NCBI GenBank assembly: GCA_963777595.1
Contig: CAVZRE010000046.1
Span: forward strand, 1 to 64,000
From: CAVVFX01 sp963777595
GTDB lineage: Bacteria > Acidobacteriota > Terriglobia > Bryobacterales > Bryobacteraceae
Length of the DNA stretch: 64,000 nt
Direction of reading: 5' to 3'
A program made the translations under genes and the position numbers. A model generated the notes under the pieces. The model searched no databases and was not told where the DNA came from. It worked only from the letters and a program-made list of their open reading frames with translations. This document shows, piece after piece, positions 34,055 through 43,678 of the stretch (position 1 is its first letter; each line of letters opens with the position of its first letter).

Positions 34055-35188
34055 ATGAGAATTAACTTGCAGTCCCCGGTGATAATCTGGGCCGTGATGT
34101 GGGTCACGGGAGCCCATACGGTACCGGCGCAAACTCGAATCGATCTGCAGACCCAGGCCAAATCGGCGGATCTTTCGTCCATGGGCCCCACCAAGCCCGC
34201 TCAAACCGGAAGCGTGCTGCCGGCCACTTGCAGCGTGGGCGAAGTCTTTTTCCTGACCAGCGCGCCTGCCGGAACTAATCTTAACGTTTGCGCCGGCGCC
34301 AACCAATGGAGCGCGCTCAGCGGAGGCTCCGGTTCCGGCGGGGGGGTCACCCTCGAAGTGGACGGCACCACGGTTGGCACTACCGGTATGCTGAATCTGC
34401 TGTCCACCTCCGGCAGCACCGTAACGGCGGCTCCGGCGGGGAGTGGTCTCACGATTACGGTTTCGCCGGCCAGTTCCCAGTTCGCCACCCGGCTCGACGT
34501 TCAGAATGGGAGCGATAACTACTGCGCGTCTGCCTCTGCCAACCCAACCGCCTACACGTGTTCCTTGTCTTTGCCTCTCGCCGCATATGCCGAGGGAATG
34601 CGCATCACCTGGGCGCCGGATGTTAGCTGTACGGGCGGCGTGACCACTACCCTTGCCATCGATGGCAACCCCGCAACGAACATCTATCAAAACGACGGCG
34701 TTAGCAGTCCCCTGGCCACTCAATGCGGGCGTTACAGCCAGGTAGCTCTGGTCTTCTGCGGCTCCCTGAATGCAGGTGCAGGCGGATGGAGGATCATGAG
34801 CGGAACCGCCTCCGCGGGCGGATCCTCCACCAACGTTCACCTGATCGCCTACCCGTTTGACGGCGGAGGAAGCGCGCTCTCACCCGGGAAAACAGTCTAT
34901 CTCCCGGAAGTGCCTTTTTCGTGCACCGTCTCCGGATGGTCACTGGCTGTCGACCAGGGCACCGCAACCGTCGACATCTGGATCGGTCCCGATGGAACCG
35001 CTATCCCCACAGCGGCTAATTCCATTACCGGTTCCGCGCAGCCTTCCATCACCACGGGAACCAGACTGCGGTCCACGGCTATGTCCGGGTGGAATAAATC
35101 TCTGTTAGCTTACAGCAGCCTGGCGTTTAACCTGGTCTCCGTGACTGGCGCGACCCAGGTCAGCATCGGTGTGGAGTGCGATCAATGA
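34055..35188 (+). CDS. Secreted protein of unknown function
   Basis: The 377-residue protein has a signal peptide (about 1-25, cleavage near VPAQ). The segment TKPAQTGSVLPATCSVGEVFFLTSAPAG is a pattern I associate with acidobacterial secreted proteins without known function. A Gly-rich linker near 90-100 precedes a beta-rich C-terminal part with several Cys. No catalytic motif is seen. The stop overlaps the next gene as ATGA, so the three secreted-protein genes at 34.0-39.6 kb form one operon divergent from the MaoC-SDR gene. Confidence 0.65.
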   Translation: MRINLQSPVIIWAVMWVTGAHTVPAQTRIDLQTQAKSADLSSMGPTKPAQTGSVLPATCSVGEVFFLTSAPAGTNLNVCAGANQWSALSGGSGSGGGVTLEVDGTTVGTTGMLNLLSTSGSTVTAAPAGSGLTITVSPASSQFATRLDVQNGSDNYCASASANPTAYTCSLSLPLAAYAEGMRITWAPDVSCTGGVTTTLAIDGNPATNIYQNDGVSSPLATQCGRYSQVALVFCGSLNAGAGGWRIMSGTASAGGSSTNVHLIAYPFDGGGSALSPGKTVYLPEVPFSCTVSGWSLAVDQGTATVDIWIGPDGTAIPTAANSITGSAQPSITTGTRLRSTAMSGWNKSLLAYSSLAFNLVSVTGATQVSIGVECDQ

Positions 35189-36324
35189 TGCGGATTCTAC
35201 TGGCGCTTCTTGCCCTGGTTTTGCCGGTCTGCCCGGCAGCCGCTGCCTGGCCGAACGGCTATTCGTACCGCCGCCAAGTGGTCATCAACCATTCCGGGGT
35301 AGCCGGCGACCTGACCGGGTATCCTTTGCTGATTGCCGGTACCTACAGCGACCTCGCCACCGTCGCGAACGGCGGTAAGTTGAACTCGCTGAACGGCTAT
35401 GACCTGGTTGCGGCCTCCGACGTGAATGGCGCAAATCTCCTCAAATTCCAGCGAGTGTCATGGTCTTCCACGACCGGGGCCATCGTCCTGATGGTTAACC
35501 TTCCGGCACTGTCGAGCACCGTGAATACGAACATCTATCTTTTCTATGGAAACGCTTCAATTGTTGCCGACCCGCAAAATGCGGCCGCCGTGTGGGACAG
35601 CAGCTACAGCGGAGTCTTCCATCTTGCCGATAATGCGAATAACAATATCGTCGCCGACAGCACCGGCAATGCGAATAATGGAATTAATGTAGCAGTCACT
35701 TCGAGTAAATCCGTCGCCGGTCCTTTCCAGTCCGGAACTTTAGGCGCCGGATTAAGTTATAACGGCTCGACCGACTCGACCGACCTGGGCGTCAGCGCGG
35801 ATTGGGACGTCACCACCGGAGACGCCACTTGGGAGCTATGGGTTCTTCCAACCACCCTCGCCACTTTTACCACCTTCCTCTCACACGGCGCTTATGGAGC
35901 GGATGGGTATTACTTCCAATGGTCGAATCAAGCCGCTCAACCAGGGGCGGCCGCTATCGTCAATGGAGTCATTGGCTTCACCGTGGTTAGTCCGTCGTTA
36001 TCCTTCACTGCCGGTGTCTGGTCTCACATCGCATTTGTGAAATCCGGTACTATGGGAACTTGGTTTGTGAACGGCGCTCCCAGCCTGAGTACTTATGTGG
36101 GAACTTTTGCGTCCGCAGCCCGGCATTTGTGGCTCGGACGCTACGACGCTCCGGGTGGGGGGGCGGCGGTCGAATTGTCTGAGTTTCGCTATTCGAGCGC
36201 GGCCCGCAGTGCGGCGTGGATCGCAACCAACTTCAACAACCAGAGCAACCCGTCGGGGTTTTATACGATCGGTGCTCCGACGCAATCAGGCGGAATCGGC
36301 GCGTCATCGTTTATTGTTTTTTGA
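35185..36324 (+). CDS. Secreted DUF2341/LamG (concanavalin-like) protein
   Basis: The 379-residue protein starts at ATG 35185 in an ATGA overlap with the previous gene and has a signal peptide of about 20 residues (LLALLALVLPVCPAAAA). Residues 22-135 match the DUF2341 pattern (YSYRRQVVINHSGVAGDLTGYPLLI; IYLFYGNAS). Residues 145-360 are a LamG-type concanavalin fold (WELWVLPTTL, GVWSHIAFVKSGTMG, HLWLGRYDA). Such domains bind glycans. The protein probably sits outside the cell and interacts with polysaccharide. Confidence 0.8.
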   Translation: MMRILLALLALVLPVCPAAAAWPNGYSYRRQVVINHSGVAGDLTGYPLLIAGTYSDLATVANGGKLNSLNGYDLVAASDVNGANLLKFQRVSWSSTTGAIVLMVNLPALSSTVNTNIYLFYGNASIVADPQNAAAVWDSSYSGVFHLADNANNNIVADSTGNANNGINVAVTSSKSVAGPFQSGTLGAGLSYNGSTDSTDLGVSADWDVTTGDATWELWVLPTTLATFTTFLSHGAYGADGYYFQWSNQAAQPGAAAIVNGVIGFTVVSPSLSFTAGVWSHIAFVKSGTMGTWFVNGAPSLSTYVGTFASAARHLWLGRYDAPGGGAAVELSEFRYSSAARSAAWIATNFNNQSNPSGFYTIGAPTQSGGIGASSFIVF

Positions 36325-36335
36325 GGAGACTATTC

Positions 36336-39300
36336 GTGAAAAACATTTTGGTTACAATGGGACTCCTGCTAGTCTGCGTCCTTGTTGCGGGTTACTGGCT
36401 AAAAAGACCTTTGATACATAGACTTCTAAGTAAGACAGGGATCTTATTCTTCTCCACCCTTGCTTCCGGCTATTCTCAGACCCTGGCAATTAGTAACATC
36501 ACTGTAAATGCTGTTAGTCACGCCAGTGTCAATATCAAGTATCAGACCAGCGTGCCGGCATGGGTCCAGTTAAAATACGGTTTCAGCAGCGGTAATTACG
36601 TCTATACTTCCGCTGGCTACCAGACGTTCCCGTTTGTCTACGACAATAACAACATTGATGCCACGCTCACGCTCGGCGGCCTCGCTCCCGGCACGACTTA
36701 CTACGTGCTTCCGACAGCCCGGCCCGACAGGGACGACGACCTCAATATCTGTGCCACAGCCTCTTGCGGAGCGGTTGAGCAGGTATTCACGACTCTTCCG
36801 CTGCCGGCGGTGCATCCGGTCCCTCCCACGCCCCCGAACGCCTGGATTCCTACCGAACCCGATACCACTTCCTATACGGTAATCCCGATGCAGGTGAGCA
36901 GCACCACCGGCGAGTGTGTCGCGGCTTCGGCAGTACCGCAACAGACCGGTTGGGGCGCCTCTGTTTCCGTCGGAGATAACATAACCGCGATTCTCGGCAA
37001 GGTCTTCTACGGCACCGTCATCGAATTCCCGCAGGGCGCGACCTGCAACGTCTATCAGACCGATCCGTCCTGGCACACCGGATATGCCCTGCCTCCCCTC
37101 GCGCTCGATCCAAAAGCGGGAGGCAACATCGATTCTCCCAATCATCGGTGGATCGTGTTTCGCACTAAAACAGTGAATGCCGCCGATTTTCCGCCGGTCG
37201 GCGTTCGCACCGGTCCCCAATGGACATCCAAACTCGCCAAACTGGTGGTGCAGAACCCGGGAATGCCGACAGATGGTAGCAGCCCCGGCCGGGGTACGCA
37301 AAATTTTACCGGCCAGATCTTCGACTGTTACACGGTCGCATGCCACCATTTCTGGTTCGAGAACATGGAATGGACGCATTTGGCGAACACGACAGTGTAT
37401 CCTCCGGGAATAACGGATCCTCCTGTATTCGGACCTTACCTCCGCCTCACTCCGCTGGTTCCCTGGGGAGGAAATCAGGACAACCATACGCCGGACTACA
37501 ACGTGGTGGATCGAGTCTATGCACATGGTCCCGTCTGTCCTTCAGGCTCTCCGTCGGCTGGTGGCGCATGCGCGTCACGCGAGATTATGGTGTTCGATCC
37601 GGGAGGGAATCATTGGGCGATCACCAACAGCTACGCTCAGGCCAATTTTTGGTTTGAAGGAGTTTTCCCCATCGTAGACCCGTCCTACAAGGGGTCGGTA
37701 ATCAGCATTCCGAAATCGTCCTACCAGTTCAATGCTTTCGATAACACCCCTATCGGTATGACCGGACCGGCCACTGCAACCTTTTCCGTTCCGACCGGCT
37801 ACACCGGGGTCTTCTATGCCTGGGTGGACGGCAACGGATTGACGATTGATTACCAGACCGGAGCCGGTGTCAGCGGGACTTGTTCAGGCTGCACCATGAC
37901 TTCAGAAGCTAACCCTACCCGTAATAGCGTTCCGGCCACCAGCATGTGGTTCTTCAATGGATCTTTCGATGGGAAAGGGAATGCTGTAGAATCACAATCC
38001 GAGCCCAGTAACACCATACCCACCGAATCCTCTTACGCCTTCAAACCCTTGGGCGTCTTTGTCAACCCCGGAAATTTTGGCTATGTCGACAATAACTTCA
38101 TCAGCGCAATTGGCCAGACCGTCTATAGTGACACCGGCGGTTCCGACACCGACGAAACGTGGACGCATAACTATCTTTACTTCCCGCGATCCAAGATGAA
38201 AAACTCCGGGCAGTGGGATGGCTATGGATATTCATTCCGCAACGTGTTTGAAAGAAAACAACTCACCCGCCTGAACTACTCGGGCAACATATCGGACGGC
38301 TCTGCGTCCTTTCAGAATCCCGGAAACGTGATCTATACCGCCGGCTCCGCGGCCGGAAACTTTTCGGCTGGAACTCAGGACTGGGAAATCCGCAACAATA
38401 TCTTCAAACACCTCTCTTCCGGTTGGCAATGTGCCGGCGGCGGCGCCGCTGCGCCTCCTGACAGCCCCACCGCGGCGCGCATCGAACTTGCCAATAACCT
38501 CTGGCTCGACCTCAACCGCGACATCTACAACAATGGCGGTGGCGGATTGTTCAGCGGCGCCTTCGGCAACTACCCGGGGTGTGAGGATGTAAATATCCAT
38601 AACAATACCGTGGATCTGACGCTCGGCACGGGACCCGCACTCTTACTCATGGGTTCAGCGTCGAATGGTCAAAGCGTGATGGGCGAAGGGCTGAATTTTA
38701 CCAATAACGTACTGCATCTTTCGCTCAATGCCCTCGACGCGCTGTCGACCGTCTGCGGACAGATCATCCCCTCGCATCCTGCAATTCCGGCAACGCTCTG
38801 CTCATTTAGCTCAACCGGAACAACCTACGTGCAGATGCTCAATACCTCCTACATGCACGCCGGGCCGACCATCACCCCATCGTGGAACTTCACCCACAAC
38901 TTAATAATTGGCGCGTTGACGACTCGGGGATCTTCCACGTGGATTGATATCGATCAGGCCACCCTGAGCGGCATCGCTGCGAACTTCCCGCCCGGAAATA
39001 TCTTTCCCACGGGTCCCACCATGGCCGCCCGGCGCGCCGCCGTACTCTGGGACCCCGTCACCTACCGCATCAAGCCGTCCGTGTGGAATTCAGGTGATAT
39101 GGGGGCGAATGTCGATGCCGTTTATTCCGGAGCCGGAATCGTGCGTTATATAAAGATATCCCCGTCAGCCAGCTCCATCCAATTCTCTTATGTCGCTCCT
39201 GACACTCGCGCTTGTTATGTAGATACCAGCTCCGACGGCGTCTCCTGGAATAGAACCCAGGATAGCGGCGGTCCGGCTAAAAGGGTGTTAGTCGTCCAGC

Positions 39301-39638
39301 CCTTAACCCCAGGCGCGAATTACCAGTATCGGCTGATGTGCTACTTCGATCAAGCCGCACAATACGAGTTTCTGTCTGACCAGATCACCACCGGATCCCT
39401 CTCGACTTCAGTCGCGGCGATCCGCCAGGTGCAACTCGCATTTCATATGCCCCCCGGGGCTGTTCACGCGTTGGTGACCCTGACGCCGGTAACCGGTTCG
39501 CCGGTCTCGCAAACCTGCGCCGGTTCCCCCTGCTCGCTCAGTTTGAACGCGGGTTCGTACACCCGGTCAATTCTTTATCAGAACGCGTCCGGTGTAACCA
39601 TCGGCGCCCCTGACGTCGAGGTGCTACAGGTCGACTGA
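36336..39638 (+). CDS. Large secreted protein with FN3-like ends and a beta-helix core
   Basis: The start is GTG 36336, six bases after GAGGAGA (36324-36330); the frame is open upstream but inside the previous gene. The 1100-residue product has an N-terminal membrane or signal helix (about 5-25). A fibronectin-III-like domain follows (about 55-150; ASVNIKYQTSVPAWVQLKYG, GLAPGTTYYVLPTARP). The long middle region has repeated right-handed beta-helix-like turns (WEIRNNIFKHLS, VNIHNNTVDLTLG, GLNFTNNVLHLS). The C-terminal FN3-like part (about 920-1020) contains a second GANYQYRLMC. The fold suggests a polysaccharide-binding or depolymerising enzyme, but no catalytic residues can be assigned. Confidence 0.72.
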   Translation: MKNILVTMGLLLVCVLVAGYWLKRPLIHRLLSKTGILFFSTLASGYSQTLAISNITVNAVSHASVNIKYQTSVPAWVQLKYGFSSGNYVYTSAGYQTFPFVYDNNNIDATLTLGGLAPGTTYYVLPTARPDRDDDLNICATASCGAVEQVFTTLPLPAVHPVPPTPPNAWIPTEPDTTSYTVIPMQVSSTTGECVAASAVPQQTGWGASVSVGDNITAILGKVFYGTVIEFPQGATCNVYQTDPSWHTGYALPPLALDPKAGGNIDSPNHRWIVFRTKTVNAADFPPVGVRTGPQWTSKLAKLVVQNPGMPTDGSSPGRGTQNFTGQIFDCYTVACHHFWFENMEWTHLANTTVYPPGITDPPVFGPYLRLTPLVPWGGNQDNHTPDYNVVDRVYAHGPVCPSGSPSAGGACASREIMVFDPGGNHWAITNSYAQANFWFEGVFPIVDPSYKGSVISIPKSSYQFNAFDNTPIGMTGPATATFSVPTGYTGVFYAWVDGNGLTIDYQTGAGVSGTCSGCTMTSEANPTRNSVPATSMWFFNGSFDGKGNAVESQSEPSNTIPTESSYAFKPLGVFVNPGNFGYVDNNFISAIGQTVYSDTGGSDTDETWTHNYLYFPRSKMKNSGQWDGYGYSFRNVFERKQLTRLNYSGNISDGSASFQNPGNVIYTAGSAAGNFSAGTQDWEIRNNIFKHLSSGWQCAGGGAAAPPDSPTAARIELANNLWLDLNRDIYNNGGGGLFSGAFGNYPGCEDVNIHNNTVDLTLGTGPALLLMGSASNGQSVMGEGLNFTNNVLHLSLNALDALSTVCGQIIPSHPAIPATLCSFSSTGTTYVQMLNTSYMHAGPTITPSWNFTHNLIIGALTTRGSSTWIDIDQATLSGIAANFPPGNIFPTGPTMAARRAAVLWDPVTYRIKPSVWNSGDMGANVDAVYSGAGIVRYIKISPSASSIQFSYVAPDTRACYVDTSSDGVSWNRTQDSGGPAKRVLVVQPLTPGANYQYRLMCYFDQAAQYEFLSDQITTGSLSTSVAAIRQVQLAFHMPPGAVHALVTLTPVTGSPVSQTCAGSPCSLSLNAGSYTRSILYQNASGVTIGAPDVEVLQVD

Positions 39639-39657
39639 TCCGGACAGGTCAGCGACG

Positions 39658-39710
39658 GCGCAAACTTCCGTAGGGTAGACCATCGTTACTGTGGTCTGCC
39701 CGGTTTGCGC
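39658..39710. terminator. Two-part hairpin between convergent genes, bidirectional terminator candidate
   Basis: The outer stem pairs GCGCAAAC (39658-39665) with GTTTGCGC (39703-39710). The inner stem pairs GGGTAGACCA (39673-39682) with TGGTCTGCCC (39692-39701, one G-T pair), with a 9-base loop. The left side has a 7-base bulge. It lies between the end of the large secreted protein gene and the end of a minus-strand methyltransferase gene. No T run is present, as is common in high-GC genomes. Confidence 0.45.
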
Positions 39711-39760
39711 GGCAACCGTCCCTGCTGATTTGAAACGCTTCAAGCGCGAAGCAACGGGAG

Positions 39761-40627
39761 TTACTTCTTTTCCAAAGTCGCGATAATCGATTGCCCGAAC
39801 GGCGGAGCAATCCAGGACTCCAGGCGGGCCTGCATGGGAACCACGTACGTGTCGAAAAAGGCGATCTGCCCGGCCGACTGTTCCGACCGTTTGAAGACCT
39901 TCGCATTGGCCCACCAGCCGAAGAATCCAACGACATTCATATACCTCAGCCGGCGCAAACTGAAGCCGGCCGATTCCGCGACCGACGCCAGTGATCTCCG
40001 CGTATAACGGCGGTAATGGCCGAGCCGCGCATCAATCTCGCCGTAGAGAGCTTCGAAAGCGGGCACCATCAACACGACACGTCCCCCGTGCGGAAGAACT
40101 TGCCACATCTGCTTCAGGACCAGCTCGTGTTTGTCGATATGTTCCAGTACGTTCAGGCACGCGATGGAATCGACCTGATACCGTTTGAGGTCGCAGAACT
40201 CCGGGTCTTCCGCATTCAGTAAAAATCCATCATAGTGAGGGCGATTCGAAAAGCGCTCTTTCCAGCGCGTCACGCAATTCTCATCGACGTCAATGCCCAC
40301 CACGAGATCCCGGTCGCTCAGGTGGTCCGAAAAATTTCCCATTCCGCAACCCACTTCGAGCACTTTTCTGCCAAGCTCTGCTGCGGCGATTCGCGCCTGC
40401 CATTCAAAATAGCGTTGCGCGGACTGCATCCGCTCCTGATCGGCAATCGTATACTCGGTGAACTGTCGCATGTGCCGGTGCGCCTCGAAATGCCGGCGTC
40501 CGCCTTCGGGGCTACCCTTCAGTTTTGCCCAATCCGGGTTCTTGCGTCCACCGCTCAGGTCGGCGATCAGAGGCATTGCCAGGGAAGAAGCCGCCGAATC
40601 GTGCGGCGTTGATTGTGGTGATTTCAT
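39761..40627 (-). CDS. Class I SAM-dependent methyltransferase
   Basis: The frame opens far upstream (41053), but the ATG at 40627 gives a normal 288-residue methyltransferase and avoids overlap with the divergent gene. Motif I is KVLEVGCGMGNFSDHL, followed by VVGIDVDENCV and the Methyltransf_11-type motif IACLNVLEHIDKHELVL. The HYRRYTRRSLASVAESAGF segment is typical of methyltransferases that act with polyprenyl-phosphate glycosyltransferases. It is divergent from the frameshifted membrane glycosyltransferase. Substrate unknown. Confidence 0.85.
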   Translation of the reverse strand: MKSPQSTPHDSAASSLAMPLIADLSGGRKNPDWAKLKGSPEGGRRHFEAHRHMRQFTEYTIADQERMQSAQRYFEWQARIAAAELGRKVLEVGCGMGNFSDHLSDRDLVVGIDVDENCVTRWKERFSNRPHYDGFLLNAEDPEFCDLKRYQVDSIACLNVLEHIDKHELVLKQMWQVLPHGGRVVLMVPAFEALYGEIDARLGHYRRYTRRSLASVAESAGFSLRRLRYMNVVGFFGWWANAKVFKRSEQSAGQIAFFDTYVVPMQARLESWIAPPFGQSIIATLEKK

Positions 40628-40789
40628 TTTGAGTTCTGCCTGCCTTATCGGTAGTAGCCCTGAAAAGGGAAAGTTCTCACGCATTTTCCCGAGCTTTCGC
40701 GTATACTCGCCGTCAGGAAAGTTCATAAAAACAGTAAAGCCGCTCACGCTAGCGGCTGTATACTGGAAGGAAGCGCGTCCGCCTAACCA

Positions 40790-42551
40790 ATGCCCACTGC
40801 GTCCCGGTCTCCCTATTCCAAGACAGGTTTTGACGAATCGGGCATTACGAATCGCTCCCCTCTTCTGAAAACGAGTTTGTGGGTTGCCGTGGTCCTGGCG
40901 ATTCTTCTCCTGGGTACCCGGGCCATCGAATTGGGCGACACACAGGTTTACGCGAACTCGATATCTGGAGCATTTTGGGAAATCGTTTTCTCGGCTCCGG
41001 GAATTCGCTTTGGGAATTCGGCCATTTGCTGTGGAGACCTCTCGGATGGGCACTCCTCTCCCTCACTACCCCGCTCCTTTCGAAGCTGACTGGCCTGACG
41101 ATGTTCATGCAGGCGAGTTTAGTGCTCATCGTCGTCTCCGTGCTGTGCTCTTTGATCACAGTCGCGCTTTGGTACATAATGGCCGCCCGGGTAGCTGGCT
41201 CGAAGGGAGTGGCATTTGCCGTCAGCCTGGCCATGGCTTGCAGTCACGGGTTCCTGCTCTACGCACATTCGGGGTGTTCCTATATCCCGGGCCTGACATG
41301 CCTCACCGCCAGTCTGTATTTTCTTTTGGCTGGGAGAATCGTGCCCGGCGCTATTTTTTATGCGCTCTCGGCATTACTCTGGCTCCCGTTCATTCTCGGT
41401 GGAGCAGCGTTGCTGCTGCTGGCGGCCTGCCCGTCAGCGAAGTGGAACACACCGTTACGAGCATGCTTTACCAAGCTCGTTTGGACCGGCGCCATCCGTT
41501 TTATCTTGATTTCAACCGCCTTGTTGCTGCTGGTGTACGGGTTTGCGCTCTATGCCCGGCAGACTTCGTCTGTCGCGGAAGCCCGGGAGTGGGTCGCCGC
41601 ATCGGGCCACGGCTGGTCCCAAAGCTCCAGGCTTGTCCGGATCGCCACCGGGTTGCCCCGTTCGTTCCTTTATCTTGGAAAGGATGGCATTCTCTACAAA
41701 CGCTATCTTTGGCACGACCCTTACTCGCATGTCACGCTTTGGAACATCGCTAGCGCGAGTCTATGGAAACTGGTCGCTTTCGACTCTATTCGTCGCGTGT
41801 CTTCTGTATGAGTTGCTGCGGAAGACCCGATTACGGGCTGGCTGCTACTGTTTGCCGTTGCCGGGGTGGTGCCCCGGTTATTTTTTTTGCCGTCGTGATA
41901 TTTGAGCCTGGTTCTCCTGAACGCTACCTCCCGGCTCTTCCCTTCCTGCTCGTCGTCACGGCCTGGGTGCTACGCGATTTCCCCGCCAGCCGCCGCGGCA
42001 CCCAAGTCTTCATTGCCGCCTTTCTGCTTTGCGTGGTTTTGACGAACGGCTATTCCTTCGCAGCCCCTCGAATCTGGTCGGAAAACAGCGCATCGGTGGC
42101 TCGGGTTGCCGATCTTCGGACCCGGATGACCGGCTCGAGTACCGCCATGGTAGCCACCAATCAGGATGCCCTGGAAGAGACGCTCAATCGCATGGCATTC
42201 GACCCGATCAACCGTCCCACTCCCCTCCCTCTTTATGACATCATCGAGCCAGGCAGCCTGCGAGTGGCTAGCTGGCGGCAGGAGTTCGCTGCCAGAACGT
42301 TGAAAGTGTGGGGAAGCGGCGGCGAAGTCTGGATCTCCAAGCGCGTCTGGAGCCCTCGGCCGCTGCCGTCCTGGAACTGGACGGAGGGCGACGATCGGCG
42401 GATTTCCTGGAAGGACCTCCCGCAGTTTTTTGCCACTCTGAATACCGATGCCGAGTCCGGCGGCCCCGACGGGTTCCTCCGCCTCGCGCGGAATGAAACC
42501 AACTTAGCTGTGTTGCAACCCCTCGCGGCTGGCTTCACGGCCCTCCAATAA
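40790..42551 (+). pseudogene. Polytopic membrane glycosyltransferase (GT39-like) with several frameshifts
   Basis: One protein is spread over all three plus frames. It starts in one frame (ATG 40790; LLKTSLWVAVVLAILLLGT, LGDTQVYANSI), moves near 40955-40990 to another (SLWEFGHLLWRPLGWALL and most helices to about 41770), switches frame around 41780-41830 (STLFVACLLYELLRK, then PITGWLLLFAVAGVVPRLFF) and ends in a third frame after a run of eight T near 41881-41888 (FEPGSPERYLPALPFLLV to 42551). At least four frame changes are needed. The intact ancestor would be a roughly 580-residue GT-C enzyme using a polyprenyl-phosphate sugar. Either the gene is dead or the assembly has local indel errors. 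Confidence 0.75.
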
Positions 42552-42557
42552 AATTCC

Positions 42558-43547
42558 ATGCCCCTACCGTCTCGTTCGCAGCCGCCGGCTAAAGTCGCCG
42601 TACTCATCCCTTGCTACAACGAGGAAAAAACCATCGCGGCCGTGGTGCGCGACTTCCGTAAGGCGCTGCCCGACGCGGCAGTGTACGTTTACGACAATAA
42701 TTCTGCGGATCGAACGTGCGAGGAAGCGCGCCAGGCCGGAGCCATTGTCAGACGCGAAACCGTGCAGGGCAAAGGCTGGGTGGTGCGCCGGATGTTTGCC
42801 GATATCGAAGCCGATTCTTACGTCCTGGTGGATGGCGATGATACCTATGACGCTTCCATGGCTCCAGGTATGGTGGCTACGGTCCAGCAGGAAAACCTCG
42901 CTATGCTCGTGGGCCGCCGCGTTCATGAATCGGCCGGAGCTTACCGCCCAGGACATGTGCTTGGCAATAAACTGTTCACCGGTTCGGTGGCAGCGTTGTT
43001 CGGCCGCAGCTTCACCGACATCTTTTCCGGATACCGGGTGTTTTCGCGGGCCTTCGTCAAATCCTTTCCTGTGTTTTCCGGCGGCTTCGAAATCGAAACC
43101 GAACTGACCGTACACGCCCTGACGCTGGGTCTGCCTATCTCGGAGATTCCCACTACCTATAAAGAACGGCCGGTGGGATCCAATAGTAAACTGAACACCT
43201 ATCGCGACGGCGTCCGCATCCTCTGGATGATCTTCAACCTGTTCAAGAACGAAAAGCCCCTCAGTTTCTTCTCCATCCTCGGAGTTCTCTGCCTGGTGAT
43301 GTCCGTGCTGCTGGCGTATCCCATCGTCGTGACCTTCCTCGAAACCGGTCTTGTTCCGCGCTTCCCGACCGCCATCCTGGCAACGGGCCTGGCCCTCTAC
43401 GCCCTCATTATGTTTGCCTGCGGACTGATCTTAGACACAGTGACCAAAGGCCGGCGCGAAATGAAACTGCTCTCTTACCTGAATGCCGCCCGGTTTGCGC
43501 AGAGTGAGCCCCGCCCCCTCGCGGCATCCGGAAGTGTCGGGGAATAA
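42558..43547 (+). CDS. GT2 polyprenyl-phosphate glycosyltransferase (DPM1/GtrB-like)
   Basis: The 329-residue protein has a GT-A domain with VAVLIPCYNEEKTIAAVV, YDNNSADRT and the metal-binding DGDDTYDAS (about 93-101). FSGYRVFSRAFVKSFP and the FEIETELTVHAL region are typical of dolichyl/undecaprenyl-phosphate sugar synthases. Two C-terminal membrane helices follow (about 240-295). It would load a sugar onto undecaprenyl phosphate for GT-C enzymes such as the frameshifted gene just upstream (6-base gap). Confidence 0.9.
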   Translation: MPLPSRSQPPAKVAVLIPCYNEEKTIAAVVRDFRKALPDAAVYVYDNNSADRTCEEARQAGAIVRRETVQGKGWVVRRMFADIEADSYVLVDGDDTYDASMAPGMVATVQQENLAMLVGRRVHESAGAYRPGHVLGNKLFTGSVAALFGRSFTDIFSGYRVFSRAFVKSFPVFSGGFEIETELTVHALTLGLPISEIPTTYKERPVGSNSKLNTYRDGVRILWMIFNLFKNEKPLSFFSILGVLCLVMSVLLAYPIVVTFLETGLVPRFPTAILATGLALYALIMFACGLILDTVTKGRREMKLLSYLNAARFAQSEPRPLAASGSVGE

Positions 43548-43627
43548 AATCCGCCGCCGTACGCCTCGCGGACCTTCGCCGGGACCAGCAACACCCAGTA
43601 CCAATCGATCCCTGTGAGCGAACCCAC

Positions 43628-43649
43628 GACCAAGTTTCGACGTTTGGTC
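43628..43649. terminator. Weak hairpin between convergent genes
   Basis: GACCAA (43628-43633) and TTGGTC (43644-43649) form a 6-base stem around a 10-base loop, between the GT2 gene ending at 43547 and the minus-strand gene ending at 43679. There is no T tract. It may terminate either transcript, but support is weak. Confidence 0.25.
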
Positions 43650-43678
43650 AGGCTGAAGCCTATGTTCCGTAAAACGGG

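Noticed and set aside
36570..37526. 318-codon minus-strand frame inside the large secreted protein gene
   Set aside because: Arg-rich shadow translation without domains, opposite a well-supported gene with a good ribosome site.
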